Made by a program: the position numbers and the translations under genes
The notes under the pieces: generated by a model
The model's database searches: none
The model's input: the letters and a program-made list of their open reading frames with translations, nothing else
Told to the model about the DNA's origin: nothing
Part shown: positions 1 through 7,742 of the stretch, one piece after another
Layout of the letters: each line of letters begins with the position of its first letter
Position numbering within the stretch: the stretch's first letter is position 1
Origin: Methylotenera_A sp031373695
GTDB lineage: Bacteria > Pseudomonadota > Gammaproteobacteria > Burkholderiales > Methylophilaceae
Length of the DNA: 33,282 nt
Direction of reading: 5' to 3'
NCBI GenBank assembly: GCA_031373695.1
Contig: JANMNC010000046.1
Coordinates: 1 to 33,282, forward strand

Positions 1-150
1 TTGCTTATTGTAGTATTAAAACTCTTTAATGCTGCGTATTTGTAATTATTGTTAAACCAAACTGCTATATGCTATGTTGTGATTGTTGTTTCAATAATTA
101 TTTATATCAACCACTGTCATAAATTTAACTGTTAATTAGCTGGGTATGCA

Positions 151-1221
151 TTGCAATCTTTTCACGAAATTTTAAATAAACGCTTGCCCAACGTAAGTGT
201 TACCAAGCTTTTAATCAGCATAAATGTGTTGGTTTTTTTGGCCATGCTAGTGAGTGGCGCTGGTTTTTGGCATTCGCCTAATGGCATACAGCTAATTTGG
301 GGGGCTAACTTTGGCCCCGCCACCCAAGATGGTGAATGGTGGCGCTTGGGCAGCGCCATGTTTTTACATTTTGGCGCATTACATTTAGCCTTAAACAGCT
401 TTGCTCTGTGGGATGTAGGCCAGCTGGCAGAGCGCATGTACGGGCATGTGCGCTTTGCTGGCATTTACCTAATTAGCGGCTTAAGCGGCAATTTACTTTC
501 ATTGGTTGTGCAGGGTAATTCGGCAGTTTCTGGCGGCGCATCGGGTGCAATATTTGGCATTTATGCCGCTGTACTGGTTTTTTTGTGGCGCGAAAGGGCA
601 GCCATTTCTGCCCATGAGTTTCGTTGGCTATTTTGGGGTGGTTCAGTTTTTGCGGCGTTAACAATAGTGCTGGGTTTTATTATCCCGGGTATAGATAACG
701 CCGCACATATTGGTGGCTTTATAACAGGCTTGTTAGCCAGTGTTGTGTTTTCGCAAAGTATTAACGCGCGCACCATGCCCATTAAATATAGCGTAACTGC
801 CGCATGCATTTCAGTGCTGGCTACATTTGCGCTACTTAAGGCTGTTCCAGCACCTAAGTATCTCTGGAGCGATGAGCTGCTAGTGCGCAGTCAAATTAGC
901 GCATTTTTGTATCAAGACCAAGCCATAAACCGATCATGGCTAGAAATTATGCATGAAGGTAAGCAGGGCAAAGTAAGCTTTGATACGCTGGCTGGTAAAA
1001 TCGACTATTCGATTAGCGAGCCGTATGAACAAAGTTTTGAAAGGCTATCTAAGCTGCCAAATAATCCTGCTTTGCCATCGGCGATGCAATTAGAAAACCT
1101 GTTGTTGTATGCCGAAAAGCGCAAAGAAGAATCTAAAGCAATCGCTGAGAATCTCAGAAAACAAACTGCGGCTGAACAAAGCCAGCCAGTTAAAGCGCCA
1201 GCAGACGATGACAAAAAATAA
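151..1221 (+). CDS. Rhomboid family intramembrane serine protease with C-terminal extension
   Basis: Integral membrane serine protease of the rhomboid family, which cleaves transmembrane substrates within the bilayer. Visible family marks are the WWR motif (residues 63-65) in loop 1, HLALN with H78 and N82 in TM2, the nucleophile S131 in GGASGAIFG, and the catalytic base H186 in AAHIGGF. About six hydrophobic segments fill residues 18-245; the last ~110 residues are soluble and end in a charged Lys/Glu/Ala-rich tail, longer than in minimal rhomboids such as GlpG. The start is TTG: the frame opens only 15 bases upstream after a stop, no in-frame ATG precedes TM1, and the nearby ATG at 146 is out of frame. 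No clear Shine-Dalgarno is seen, so the start is the weakest point. Family call is firm; substrate is unknown. Confidence 0.9.
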   Translation: MQSFHEILNKRLPNVSVTKLLISINVLVFLAMLVSGAGFWHSPNGIQLIWGANFGPATQDGEWWRLGSAMFLHFGALHLALNSFALWDVGQLAERMYGHVRFAGIYLISGLSGNLLSLVVQGNSAVSGGASGAIFGIYAAVLVFLWRERAAISAHEFRWLFWGGSVFAALTIVLGFIIPGIDNAAHIGGFITGLLASVVFSQSINARTMPIKYSVTAACISVLATFALLKAVPAPKYLWSDELLVRSQISAFLYQDQAINRSWLEIMHEGKQGKVSFDTLAGKIDYSISEPYEQSFERLSKLPNNPALPSAMQLENLLLYAEKRKEESKAIAENLRKQTAAEQSQPVKAPADDDKK

Positions 1222-1279
1222 TCACCCTATATTTTCGTATCAGCCTATGATGACTTATTAATAATTAAGGAGAAATATT

Positions 1280-1393
1280 ATGGCTAAAGGTCAAATTAAA
1301 AGTAATAAAGAGACAAAAAAACCCAAAAAAAGTAAAGAGGTGGTAGTGCCAAATGGCTCAGTTATACCGATGAAGCCAACGCCTAAAAAATAA
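1280..1393 (+). CDS. Small Lys-rich conserved protein (37 aa)
   Basis: A 37-residue ORF starting MAKGQIKSNKE, with a good ribosome binding site (AAGGAGA, 5-6 bases before the ATG). The first half is very rich in Lys (runs KKPKK and SKE), the second half is a short hydrophobic/Pro stretch ending KPTPKK. It lies 58 bases after the rhomboid gene on the same strand. I recall similar very short basic proteins beginning MAKGQ with a KKPKK run as annotated hypothetical proteins in other betaproteobacteria and pseudomonads, but their function is not known to me; nucleic acid binding is only a guess from the charge. The strong RBS and the recurring motif make it a likely real gene. Confidence 0.7.
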   Translation: MAKGQIKSNKETKKPKKSKEVVVPNGSVIPMKPTPKK

Positions 1394-1453
1394 GCATTTT
1401 AAATAAATATGACTGCATAAATTATTATTCAAACTGATGTTGGCTACAGCTGC

Positions 1454-2224
1454 TTAAATGCCTGCATACCACTCGTAGCCAGTGTCTTCCCAAAAACCGC
1501 CTTTGCCACCTTCAATATGGGCAAAGCTTTCTACTAGCTCAATTTTCATAATGTACTTGGCTTGCTTGTAACCTAGCTGGCGTTCTACACGCAACCTAAT
1601 AGGTGCACCATTTTTAATGGGCAGCGTTTCATCATTAAGTTTATAGGCAAGAATAGTTTGTGCATGATACGCATCATCCATATCAATGCTTTCATAATAG
1701 TAATTAGTTCCGTCTTCTTTCATCGGGTCTGCACAGTAAAACACCACAAAACGAGCCTCTGGCGTTGGTTTAACTAACGCTAATACCTCTTGCAAGGGCG
1801 GGCCTGTCCATTTACCAATGGCGCTCCAGCCTTCTACACAATCGTGTCTGGTAATTTGTGTGCGGTTAGGCAGTTGCTGCAATTGGGCTAGCGTAAATTT
1901 AAGTGGATTTTCTACTAAGCCGCCCACTTCTAGCACCCAATTGCTAAAGCCAGTTTCTGCCATTGCATGATAAGCAGGGTTATTAGGCGAAGATGTGCCA
2001 TTGCTACGAAAGCTAGGTGATAAATCTGCCGCGCTAAACTCTTGCGCCATCGATACGCGGTTGCTCACAAGGCGGTGCACGTTGTTACTTAAGCTCTCGC
2101 CAGTGCTTAATATTTTAGTAAATGTTTCAGAATGAGAAAGCTTATCGCAACCCGCCAAAGCAATAGCACCAGCACCAGCAAGCAAGCGCGTAAAAAATTT
2201 TCTTCTTTCGGTTTGATGCATCAT
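1454..2224 (-). CDS. Molybdopterin-dependent oxidoreductase, Tat-exported lipoprotein
   Basis: Sulfite-oxidase-fold molybdopterin enzyme, 256 residues. The N-terminus carries a twin-arginine motif RRKFF (residues 7-11) followed by a hydrophobic stretch and a lipobox LAGC (C26), so the protein is probably exported folded through Tat and lipid-anchored. The core has the family hallmark RHDCVEGWSAIGKWTG with C129 as the expected molybdenum-ligating cysteine, and the later YESIDMDDA and PLR-type region (IRLRVERQLGYKQAKYI) typical of the fold. Its start overlaps the stop of the upstream cytochrome b gene by 4 bases (ATGA), indicating translational coupling; that cytochrome is the likely electron partner. 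Two ATG codons are adjacent at the start, either usable. Substrate cannot be told from sequence; a MsrP-like or sulfite-like reaction is possible. Confidence 0.88.
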   Translation of the reverse strand: MMHQTERRKFFTRLLAGAGAIALAGCDKLSHSETFTKILSTGESLSNNVHRLVSNRVSMAQEFSAADLSPSFRSNGTSSPNNPAYHAMAETGFSNWVLEVGGLVENPLKFTLAQLQQLPNRTQITRHDCVEGWSAIGKWTGPPLQEVLALVKPTPEARFVVFYCADPMKEDGTNYYYESIDMDDAYHAQTILAYKLNDETLPIKNGAPIRLRVERQLGYKQAKYIMKIELVESFAHIEGGKGGFWEDTGYEWYAGI

Positions 2225-3069
2225 GATGGCCCCTTATCTGAATGCGCATTATCAATTTTAAATTGGCCTGTAATCATCGAGCGTAAGTTGTTCCACAAGC
2301 CTGTGATAATGACCTGAAACACATGAACAAACACAAAACCAACTAACATCCAAGCGACTATAAAATGAATGGTGCGCGCTGATTGGCGGCCGCCAAATAG
2401 ATCAACCCAGCCAGGAAAAATGGAATTTAAAAATGGCGACATCGCCCAGCCCATTAATATAACCAGTGGCAATAGAACAAAAATAACCCCTAGGTAAGCT
2501 ATTTTTTGCAGTACGTTGTAATGTTTTGCTTCTTCTCCACCATGATGTTTAAAGCGTATATGGTCTTTAATCGATTGCCAAATGGTTGAACGCTCTTTTT
2601 TGCTAACAGCAAGATCGCGCTGAACGTGTTTAGTTAGCAGTGAATAGCTTAAATAACACAGGCCGTTAATAACAAACAGCCAAGCAAAGAAAAAGTGCCA
2701 TTGCCTTGCCATCGACAGCCATTTTGGCCCTGGAATTGTCATCCAAGAAGGAAAGCCGCGCCTAGTGATTTTGCCATCCGCCCCTGCCGAAGCACCTAGC
2801 ACGCCAGTGGTGTTGAATTGATAACCAAATAGGGTGGTAATGCCTTGCAAGCCATTGCTTGAAGGCACTGCTTTCATTTCTAGCACGGGTGGTTTGCCGT
2901 TATAAGAAGATTTGCCAAAATACAAAGCGGTGTGCGAGTTAAAAATGTTTAATCCGCTCATCAAAAGTATGGTGAAGCAAACCACATTAGTCCAATGCAT
3001 AATGCGGATAGGTATGGTGTGCCGATAAATAAAGTAAGATTTAAGGTGAGAATTTGCTGGCACAGACAT
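2221..3069 (-). CDS. Cytochrome b561-type membrane subunit
   Basis: Integral membrane di-heme cytochrome b of the Ni/Fe-hydrogenase/thiosulfate-reductase b type, 282 residues. Several hydrophobic helices alternate with loops; candidate heme-ligating histidines are in RHTIPIRIMHW (H17, H25), MARQWHFFFAWLF, and the paired histidines of the last helices (TIHFIVAW and FVHVFQVI). It is the upstream member of a two-gene operon with the molybdopterin lipoprotein, with a 4-base ATGA overlap, so it probably links that periplasmic enzyme to the quinone pool. ATG start at 3069 has a TAGGAGAAAA type RBS. A long periplasmic/cytoplasmic loop (about residues 55-110, containing PSWMTIPGPKW) is typical of the thiosulfate reductase cytochrome b group. 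Confidence 0.85.
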   Translation of the reverse strand: MSVPANSHLKSYFIYRHTIPIRIMHWTNVVCFTILLMSGLNIFNSHTALYFGKSSYNGKPPVLEMKAVPSSNGLQGITTLFGYQFNTTGVLGASAGADGKITRRGFPSWMTIPGPKWLSMARQWHFFFAWLFVINGLCYLSYSLLTKHVQRDLAVSKKERSTIWQSIKDHIRFKHHGGEEAKHYNVLQKIAYLGVIFVLLPLVILMGWAMSPFLNSIFPGWVDLFGGRQSARTIHFIVAWMLVGFVFVHVFQVIITGLWNNLRSMITGQFKIDNAHSDKGPS

Positions 3070-3173
3070 TTTTTCTCCTAGCTAAATAGTAATGCTTTTT
3101 TCAAATCATACGCTGGTTTTAAATGTTTATGTTTTGCTACTAACTAAAATATTCATTAACTATTTCAGCTTGC

Positions 3174-4424
3174 TTATTTTAGTTGATGCAGCTCTAAGTG
3201 CCTTAATTTAGGCGCTAATTTAGCTGTGATACCCACTACCGAAAGCGTCATTACGCCACCAAAAATAACCGATGGCACCAAGCCCATTGCGCGTGCTGCT
3301 AGGCCAGATTCAAACGCACCCAGTTCATTAGACGAGCCAATAAAAATACCGTTGATAGCTGAGATTCTGCCACGCATGCTGTCTGGTGTGGCCAATTGCA
3401 AAATGGTTTGGCGCATTACAACTGAAATACCATCGGCAATGCCAGATATTAGCAGCATGACAGCGGCTACCCAAAAACTGGTGCTTAAGCCAAAGCCAAT
3501 AATACAAAGCCCAAAACCTGCTACTGCGCCTAACAACCACTGCCCAGCATGGTAATTAATGGGGTGACGGGTTAGCCAAAGCCCAGTCATAATCGCGCCA
3601 ATGGCTGGTGCTGTGCGTAATATGCCTAAGCTTTCTGGCCCTAAGTGGTACACATCTTGAATAAAGGCGGGCAACATGGCTACCGCGCCGCCAAATAGTA
3701 CGGCAAACATATCAAGCGCTAGCGCCCCCAACACAATTTGGTGGCCCCAAACAAAGCGCAAGCCTTGGGCGATGCTAGCGAATACTGGCGGGCTATCTAC
3801 ACTAGGTGCAGGCTCTTTTATTTTAATTGAGCCCATGGCAATTGCTGCGCCTAAACACAATAAGGTAGCAAGAGAATAAGCCACAGTTTTGCTGGCAAAA
3901 CCTACTAATAAACCGCCAATGGCAGGGCCCAATACTAAGCCTGTTTGAAACACCGCGCTGCCAATGCCTGTAGCGCGGGCAAAATCATCACGTGGCAAAA
4001 TAATGGCGAATAATGTGCTGTAACTCGGTGCAATAAATGCGCGTGCAACCCCAGTAAAAGCAATTGAGGCATAAATCCATAAACTAGTATCACCACTTAA
4101 GCTATTGCCAAACCAGCCCAATGAAATTGCAGTAAGGGTAAGCGCATTCAGGCTAAGCATAATGGCTGCTAGTGCGCCAAACATGCGGCGTGAATAATAG
4201 TGGTCTACCGCGTGGCCAGCAAATAAGGCGCAAGCAAAATAGGGGATTACTTCTGCCAAGCCAATTAAACCCAGTGCTAGTGGGTCGTGTGTGATTTCAT
4301 ATATATGCCAGCCCACCGTCACTGCCATAATCTGGTAAGCCAATACCATTTGTATGCGAAACGCCAATAACTTAAGAAATGCGTGATTGTGGTAATGAAA
4401 AATGGGAGATTTAAAAATTTGCAT
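3174..4424 (-). CDS. MFS transporter (MFS_3/EntS-like)
   Basis: Major facilitator superfamily exporter, 416 residues with about 12 hydrophobic helices. The loop between TM2 and TM3 has the MFS motif-A-like stretch AGHAVDHYYSRRMFG, and the N-terminus (residues 1-10, KSPIFHYHNHAFLKL) resembles the family that includes the enterobactin exporter EntS and other multidrug efflux members. It lies 105 bases upstream of the cytochrome b/molybdopterin pair on the same strand; no functional link is evident. Substrate is unknown. No RBS stronger than average is seen before the ATG. Confidence 0.85.
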   Translation of the reverse strand: MQIFKSPIFHYHNHAFLKLLAFRIQMVLAYQIMAVTVGWHIYEITHDPLALGLIGLAEVIPYFACALFAGHAVDHYYSRRMFGALAAIMLSLNALTLTAISLGWFGNSLSGDTSLWIYASIAFTGVARAFIAPSYSTLFAIILPRDDFARATGIGSAVFQTGLVLGPAIGGLLVGFASKTVAYSLATLLCLGAAIAMGSIKIKEPAPSVDSPPVFASIAQGLRFVWGHQIVLGALALDMFAVLFGGAVAMLPAFIQDVYHLGPESLGILRTAPAIGAIMTGLWLTRHPINYHAGQWLLGAVAGFGLCIIGFGLSTSFWVAAVMLLISGIADGISVVMRQTILQLATPDSMRGRISAINGIFIGSSNELGAFESGLAARAMGLVPSVIFGGVMTLSVVGITAKLAPKLRHLELHQLK

Positions 4425-4740
4425 AAGCTGACTTGTTAATTAAATATCAGTGTACTATTAAAATGTTAGTGCAGTGAATAAGGTAGTAAGCATGCGGTGA
4501 TTTTTGAACAATTGTTGCATGCCGATGAGTCGTCGTTGACCTAGTGCGACTCTACCGATATAGATTAGGCGCACTAACCATTCAATCATACTTTGTCCTT
4601 GAAAATACACCATCTGTTGTTTCATTAAATTACAATTTTTTTATTGTGGTTTAGTGAAACTATTTGCAATCCAAGCTTGCCTTAACTGTGCATTTTCAAG
4701 CGAATTTCGCTGATTTGCTCGACAAAATTAAAGGAAATTT
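4425..4740. other. Gap between MFS gene and fasciclin gene
   Basis: Divergent intergenic stretch of 316 bases that should hold promoters for both flanking genes. The fasciclin side is AT-rich and ends in a clear AAAGGAAAT ribosome binding site. The central part (about 4490-4620) is less AT-rich and contains a minus-strand ORF described separately. No hairpin terminator, riboswitch or repeat was recognised. Confidence 0.5.
4458..4625 (-). CDS. Possible small ORF, unknown (43-55 aa)
   Basis: An open frame of 55 codons from ATG 4625, or 43 codons from the internal ATG at 4589, which has the better ribosome binding site (AAGGA six bases upstream). The shorter product begins MIEWLVRLIYIGRVALGQRR: a hydrophobic amphipathic stretch followed by basic residues. 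I recognise no family. It may be a gene, a remnant of one, or chance; base composition is closer to coding than the flanks, which is the main argument for it. Confidence 0.25.
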   Translation of the reverse strand: MKQQMVYFQGQSMIEWLVRLIYIGRVALGQRRLIGMQQLFKNHRMLTTLFTALTF

Positions 4741-5232
4741 ATGAAAAAGGTTTTAATCGCAACACTAATGGCATTAGGTTTATCAAATACTGCATTTGCA
4801 GATGATATTGTAGATTCTGCAATTGCAGACGGCTCATTAAAAACACTAGTAACTGCACTGCAGGCTGCAGGTTTGGTTGATACACTAAAAGGTGCGGGCC
4901 CCTTTACAGTGTTTGCTCCAAATGATGCCGCATTTGCAAAAATACCAAAAGACAAACTAGATGCCCTGCTTAAAGATAAAGCAGCGCTTACCAAAATACT
5001 TACCTATCATGTAGTAGCTAGCAAAATTACTGCTGCTGATGTGGCTGCGGGTAAAGTAAAGTCAGTTGAAGGTGGTGATTTAACACTATCTGTTACCGAT
5101 GGCGTTAAAGTAAACGGTGTTTCTACAGTTGGCGGCGGCGATTTAAAGGCAGATAATGGTGAAATTCACATTATTGATACCGTATTAATGCCAGATGCAG
5201 GCACAAAAAAAGTAACTAAAAAGAAAAAGTAG
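4741..5232 (+). CDS. Secreted fasciclin (FAS1) domain protein
   Basis: A 163-residue protein with a signal peptide (residues 1-20, cleavage after NTAFA) and a single FAS1 domain. The domain marks are DIVDSAIADGSLKTL, the H1 motif GPFTVFAPNDAAFAKIP and LTKILTYHVVASKI, and the H2-type end GEIHIIDTVLMP. FAS1 domains mediate extracellular adhesion or ligand binding. The C-terminus is unusual: a short basic tail, TKKVTKKKK, after the domain, which could bind anionic surface polymers. ATG start with AAAGGAAATTT RBS. Followed by a stem-loop terminator shared with the convergent glycosylase gene. Function beyond adhesion is unknown. Confidence 0.9.
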   Translation: MKKVLIATLMALGLSNTAFADDIVDSAIADGSLKTLVTALQAAGLVDTLKGAGPFTVFAPNDAAFAKIPKDKLDALLKDKAALTKILTYHVVASKITAADVAAGKVKSVEGGDLTLSVTDGVKVNGVSTVGGGDLKADNGEIHIIDTVLMPDAGTKKVTKKKK

Positions 5233-5252
5233 CGATTAAGCAATAAATACAG

Positions 5253-5296
5253 GCGGGCAGTAATTGGTCATTGTTACTAACTACTGCTCGCTTTTA
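5253..5296 (+). terminator. Rho-independent terminator after FAS1 gene
   Basis: Arms GCGGGCAGTA (5253-5262) and TACTGCTCGC (5282-5291), one G-T wobble, with an inner AGTAA/TTACT pairing, followed by TTTTATATT. It sits between two convergent genes and may act on both strands. Confidence 0.65.
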
Positions 5297-5315
5297 TATT
5301 AGTACTTTGTAATAT

Positions 5316-5933
5316 TTATTTTGGTACGCGCCACAAATACCAGCTGGCAACTGTGCGATGCGGGCTCCAAGTTTTAGCAATTTCTACCATCTGCTTGCGT
5401 TTAGGTGCAGTGTCTAATTTTTTTAGGCGTTTGTAACCTTCTACCACAGCAAAATCATCAGCTGGCAGCACATCTAAGCGTTTTAGTGTAAACATAAGTA
5501 ACATTTCCACTGTCCAGCGGCCAATGCCTTTAAGCGTCACCAAACGTGTAATTAAATCTTCATCGGCCATTGCATCAGCATCCACGAGTGATGGCACCAA
5601 ACCACTTAATGCGCCTGCAGCTATGCTTTGAATAGTCTCAATTTTGCGTGCAGAAAATCCACAGGCGCGTAACGCATCAAAACTTGTAGCTAACAATTGA
5701 GTGGGTGATGGGAAACTATTATCGTAAACACCCAGAAAGCGTTTGATAATTGCATCGCCAGCTTTGCCATGTAATTGCTGATATGCTACTGCACGTATTA
5801 GCGCCTCGTAAGGCTCGCGCTGTGGTTTTGATTCAAAGGTGCAAACACCCACAGTTGCTATTAAGTACGCCCAATCTTCATCAATATTAGATAAAAATGT
5901 TGACGCTGTTTGAAAATGCGGCGTGTTAAGCAA
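5316..5933 (-). CDS. DNA-3-methyladenine glycosylase II (AlkA-like, HhH-GPD)
   Basis: Base-excision repair glycosylase of 205 residues removing alkylated purines. The helix-hairpin-helix is LVTLKGIGRWTVEMLLMF (residues 131-148) and is followed by LPADDFAVVEGYKRL, where D160 is the expected catalytic aspartate. AYQQLHGKAGDAII (residues 50-63) matches the conserved Q-Q-(I/L) helix. It lacks the N-terminal domain of E. coli AlkA, as in the short AlkA group. The start is TTG: the only in-frame candidate before the domain, with an in-frame stop seven codons upstream and a weak RBS. An AlkB gene lies 620 bases away in the opposite orientation, so this stretch carries two alkylation-repair functions. 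Confidence 0.9.
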   Translation of the reverse strand: MLNTPHFQTASTFLSNIDEDWAYLIATVGVCTFESKPQREPYEALIRAVAYQQLHGKAGDAIIKRFLGVYDNSFPSPTQLLATSFDALRACGFSARKIETIQSIAAGALSGLVPSLVDADAMADEDLITRLVTLKGIGRWTVEMLLMFTLKRLDVLPADDFAVVEGYKRLKKLDTAPKRKQMVEIAKTWSPHRTVASWYLWRVPK

Positions 5934-6014
5934 AGTACTATTCTTTTACTATTGCAATGAAGTGCTTAATAAATAAATAAACAGTAAAACGCTTTTATAC
6001 CTGTTTAAATATGG

Positions 6015-6398
6015 CTATCGACTACAAATAATATTGGCTTTAAGTTCGCCAACACTATATTGCACGACATCAGACCAAGCTGTTTCTGCCGCATTTAATT
6101 TGTAGCTTTCAATCAAATTGCCCTTGCCCATATTTTCACTGTAATAATTAATAGACAGTGCTTTAAACTTTTTATTTTTGCAATCGTGTAGCTCACTCCA
6201 TTGCGATGACATTTCTTTTTTCTGCTGTGTACCGTAATAGTCGTTAAGTGTTGATACGGTAGTTAAATCACCCGATTTTTGAACCGTATCAAAATCTATA
6301 TACATATTGCCCTCATCATTGGTTTGAATCATCGTCCATTCTGCCAATGCCTGAGTAGAGCTGAGCGCTAAGCTTAAAATAATTAAAAGTTTATTCAC
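6015..6398 (-). CDS. Surface-adhesin protein E-like secreted protein
   Basis: A 127-residue exported protein with a signal peptide (residues 1-19, ending ALA before EW). The mature part has the pattern of the surface-adhesin E family: a WTMI opening, an MYIDFDTV strand, a Tyr-containing strand (LNDYYG), a central HDCKNKKFKALSI with Cys, YYSENMGKG, and a terminal Cys (IICSR) that probably forms a disulfide with the first. Such proteins are small periplasmic or surface proteins, mostly of unknown role in environmental bacteria. Start is GTG at 6398 with AAAGGCAA upstream. It stands alone between divergent alkB and the glycosylase gene. Confidence 0.7.
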   Translation of the reverse strand: MNKLLIILSLALSSTQALAEWTMIQTNDEGNMYIDFDTVQKSGDLTTVSTLNDYYGTQQKKEMSSQWSELHDCKNKKFKALSINYYSENMGKGNLIESYKLNAAETAWSDVVQYSVGELKANIICSR

Positions 6399-6553
6399 GA
6401 GATTGCCTTTGTTTTAAGATGTTAATTAAGTGATTTTGAAATATGTTAGCTGATAAGGCCTACAAATAGCACTAAAGTTTAATCAGTGAGTCTTTAAATA
6501 TAATTTATTAGTAATTTACAGCGCCTTTTTTGCGCGCGGAACAAAAAACATAA

Positions 6554-7228
6554 ATGGATTTATTTGATGATTTAATGACCCAAAGCGGCCCTGTGACACA
6601 AGTAATGCCACGAGCAATACCACAAGAAATACTAAAAGACGTTTTTTTATTAAAAGGTTTTGCGCTAGCAAATGAACAGATACTTTTGGCTGATATAGCC
6701 GCCATTATTAGCCAAGTGCCACTACGCCATATGATGACCAGAATGGGTTTTAAATTGTCGGCAGCCATGACTAATTGTGGTGTCTTGGGGTGGACTTCAA
6801 GCAGAAAGGGTTATCGCTACGATACGCTAGACCCCAATACTGGCAAGCCTTGGCCAGCCATGCCAGATAGTTTTTTGCAGCTAGCTAAAAGCGCGGCAGC
6901 GCAAGCTGGCTTTAGCAATTTTCAACCAGATGCATGTTTAATTAACCAGTATAAAGTGGGTGCCAGTATGGGCTTGCACCAAGATAAAGATGAGTTGGAT
7001 TTTAGCCAGCCTATAGTTTCAGTGTCTTTAGGCATACCAGCAGTGTTTCAATTTGGCGGTTTAGTGCGTAGCGATAAGCCTATTAAAATACCACTGATGC
7101 ATGGCGATATTGTGGTTTGGGGTGGTGAATCAAGGCTAAAATATCATGGAATCATGCCATTGAAGCCCAATAACCATAAGGGTCTTGGCGCATATCGATT
7201 TAACTTAACGTTTAGAAAAGCAGCTTAA
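6554..7228 (+). CDS. alkB: DNA oxidative demethylase AlkB
   Basis: Fe(II)/2-oxoglutarate dioxygenase that removes methyl groups from 1-methyladenine and 3-methylcytosine in DNA. 224 residues, near the E. coli length (216). All key residues are visible: iron ligands H142 and D144 in GLHQDKDE and H198 in KYHGI, and 2-oxoglutarate-binding R215 and R221 in YRFNLTFR; NQYKVGASMGLHQDKDE is highly characteristic. It faces an AlkA-like glycosylase gene two genes away. ATG start; only a weak RBS. No Ada gene lies in the window. Confidence 0.96.
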   Translation: MDLFDDLMTQSGPVTQVMPRAIPQEILKDVFLLKGFALANEQILLADIAAIISQVPLRHMMTRMGFKLSAAMTNCGVLGWTSSRKGYRYDTLDPNTGKPWPAMPDSFLQLAKSAAAQAGFSNFQPDACLINQYKVGASMGLHQDKDELDFSQPIVSVSLGIPAVFQFGGLVRSDKPIKIPLMHGDIVVWGGESRLKYHGIMPLKPNNHKGLGAYRFNLTFRKAA

Positions 7229-7242
7229 TTTTAAGCAGGCGC

Positions 7243-7270
7243 TCTGCGTAGCTTGTGGCTGCGACGCAGA
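7243..7270. terminator. Stem-loop between convergent alkB and cupin genes
   Basis: Arms TCTGCGT (7243-7249) and ACGCAGA (7264-7270), extended by a GC/GC pairing after an A-G mismatch. No long T-tract follows, so it is either a weak bidirectional terminator or another palindromic element. Confidence 0.4.
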
Positions 7271-7304
7271 ACATTGCATCACGAGTTAATTTATAACTTT
7301 TTAT

Positions 7305-7646
7305 TTATAACTTTAGTGCGGCTTTAATGCGTCTAAAGGTTTGGCTAACAATATTGCCATCTAGCTTGTAATGTTTATGTAGCGGCTGTTTTACTTCCCA
7401 GCTGGCTGTCATGCCTGCAGGAAAAGTGACTAAATCGCCTTTGCCAAAAGTAACCGCAGCGCCATTAGTCGGTGTAATCACACATTCGCCTTCTAAAATA
7501 TAAGCGATTTCTTGCTCTGGAAATGTCCAAGGAAATACCGATACTTCTTTTTGCCAAGTAGACCATTTAGTCACATTTAAAGAATCTAAACGGCTTTGTG
7601 CTGGGTTTTTTTCAACGGTGATGCTGTTAACTGAAGTTTGGGTCAT
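7305..7646 (-). CDS. Cupin domain protein (DUF861-like)
   Basis: A 113-residue single-domain cupin. Visible strands: WSTWQKEVSVFPWTFPEQEIAYILEGECVITPTNGAAVTFGKGDLVTFPAGMTASWEV, i.e. the E-(x)n-ILEGE and GD-(x)n-FPAGM motifs of the Cupin_3/ethanolamine-utilisation-like group. The usual HxH metal pair of enzyme cupins is not evident, so a binding or unknown role is more likely. ATG start with AAAGGAACAAC upstream. Convergent with alkB, divergent from tsaC. Confidence 0.8.
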   Translation of the reverse strand: MTQTSVNSITVEKNPAQSRLDSLNVTKWSTWQKEVSVFPWTFPEQEIAYILEGECVITPTNGAAVTFGKGDLVTFPAGMTASWEVKQPLHKHYKLDGNIVSQTFRRIKAALKL

Positions 7647-7742
7647 GTTGTTCCTTTTATCTAGCTTGTTATTTTAACGCAACATAAGCTAAATACTGCC
7701 GCCTTAAGTAGTAAAATGCGCACTTTAGCTAATTAATTAACT

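Noticed and set aside
162..1214. Minus-strand ORFs across the rhomboid gene
   Set aside because: Opposite-strand frames with biased, low-complexity composition; no RBS or domain.
3226..3879. ORFs opposite the MFS gene
   Set aside because: Overlap the clear 12-helix MFS frame and show Pro/Thr/Ile-rich shadow composition.
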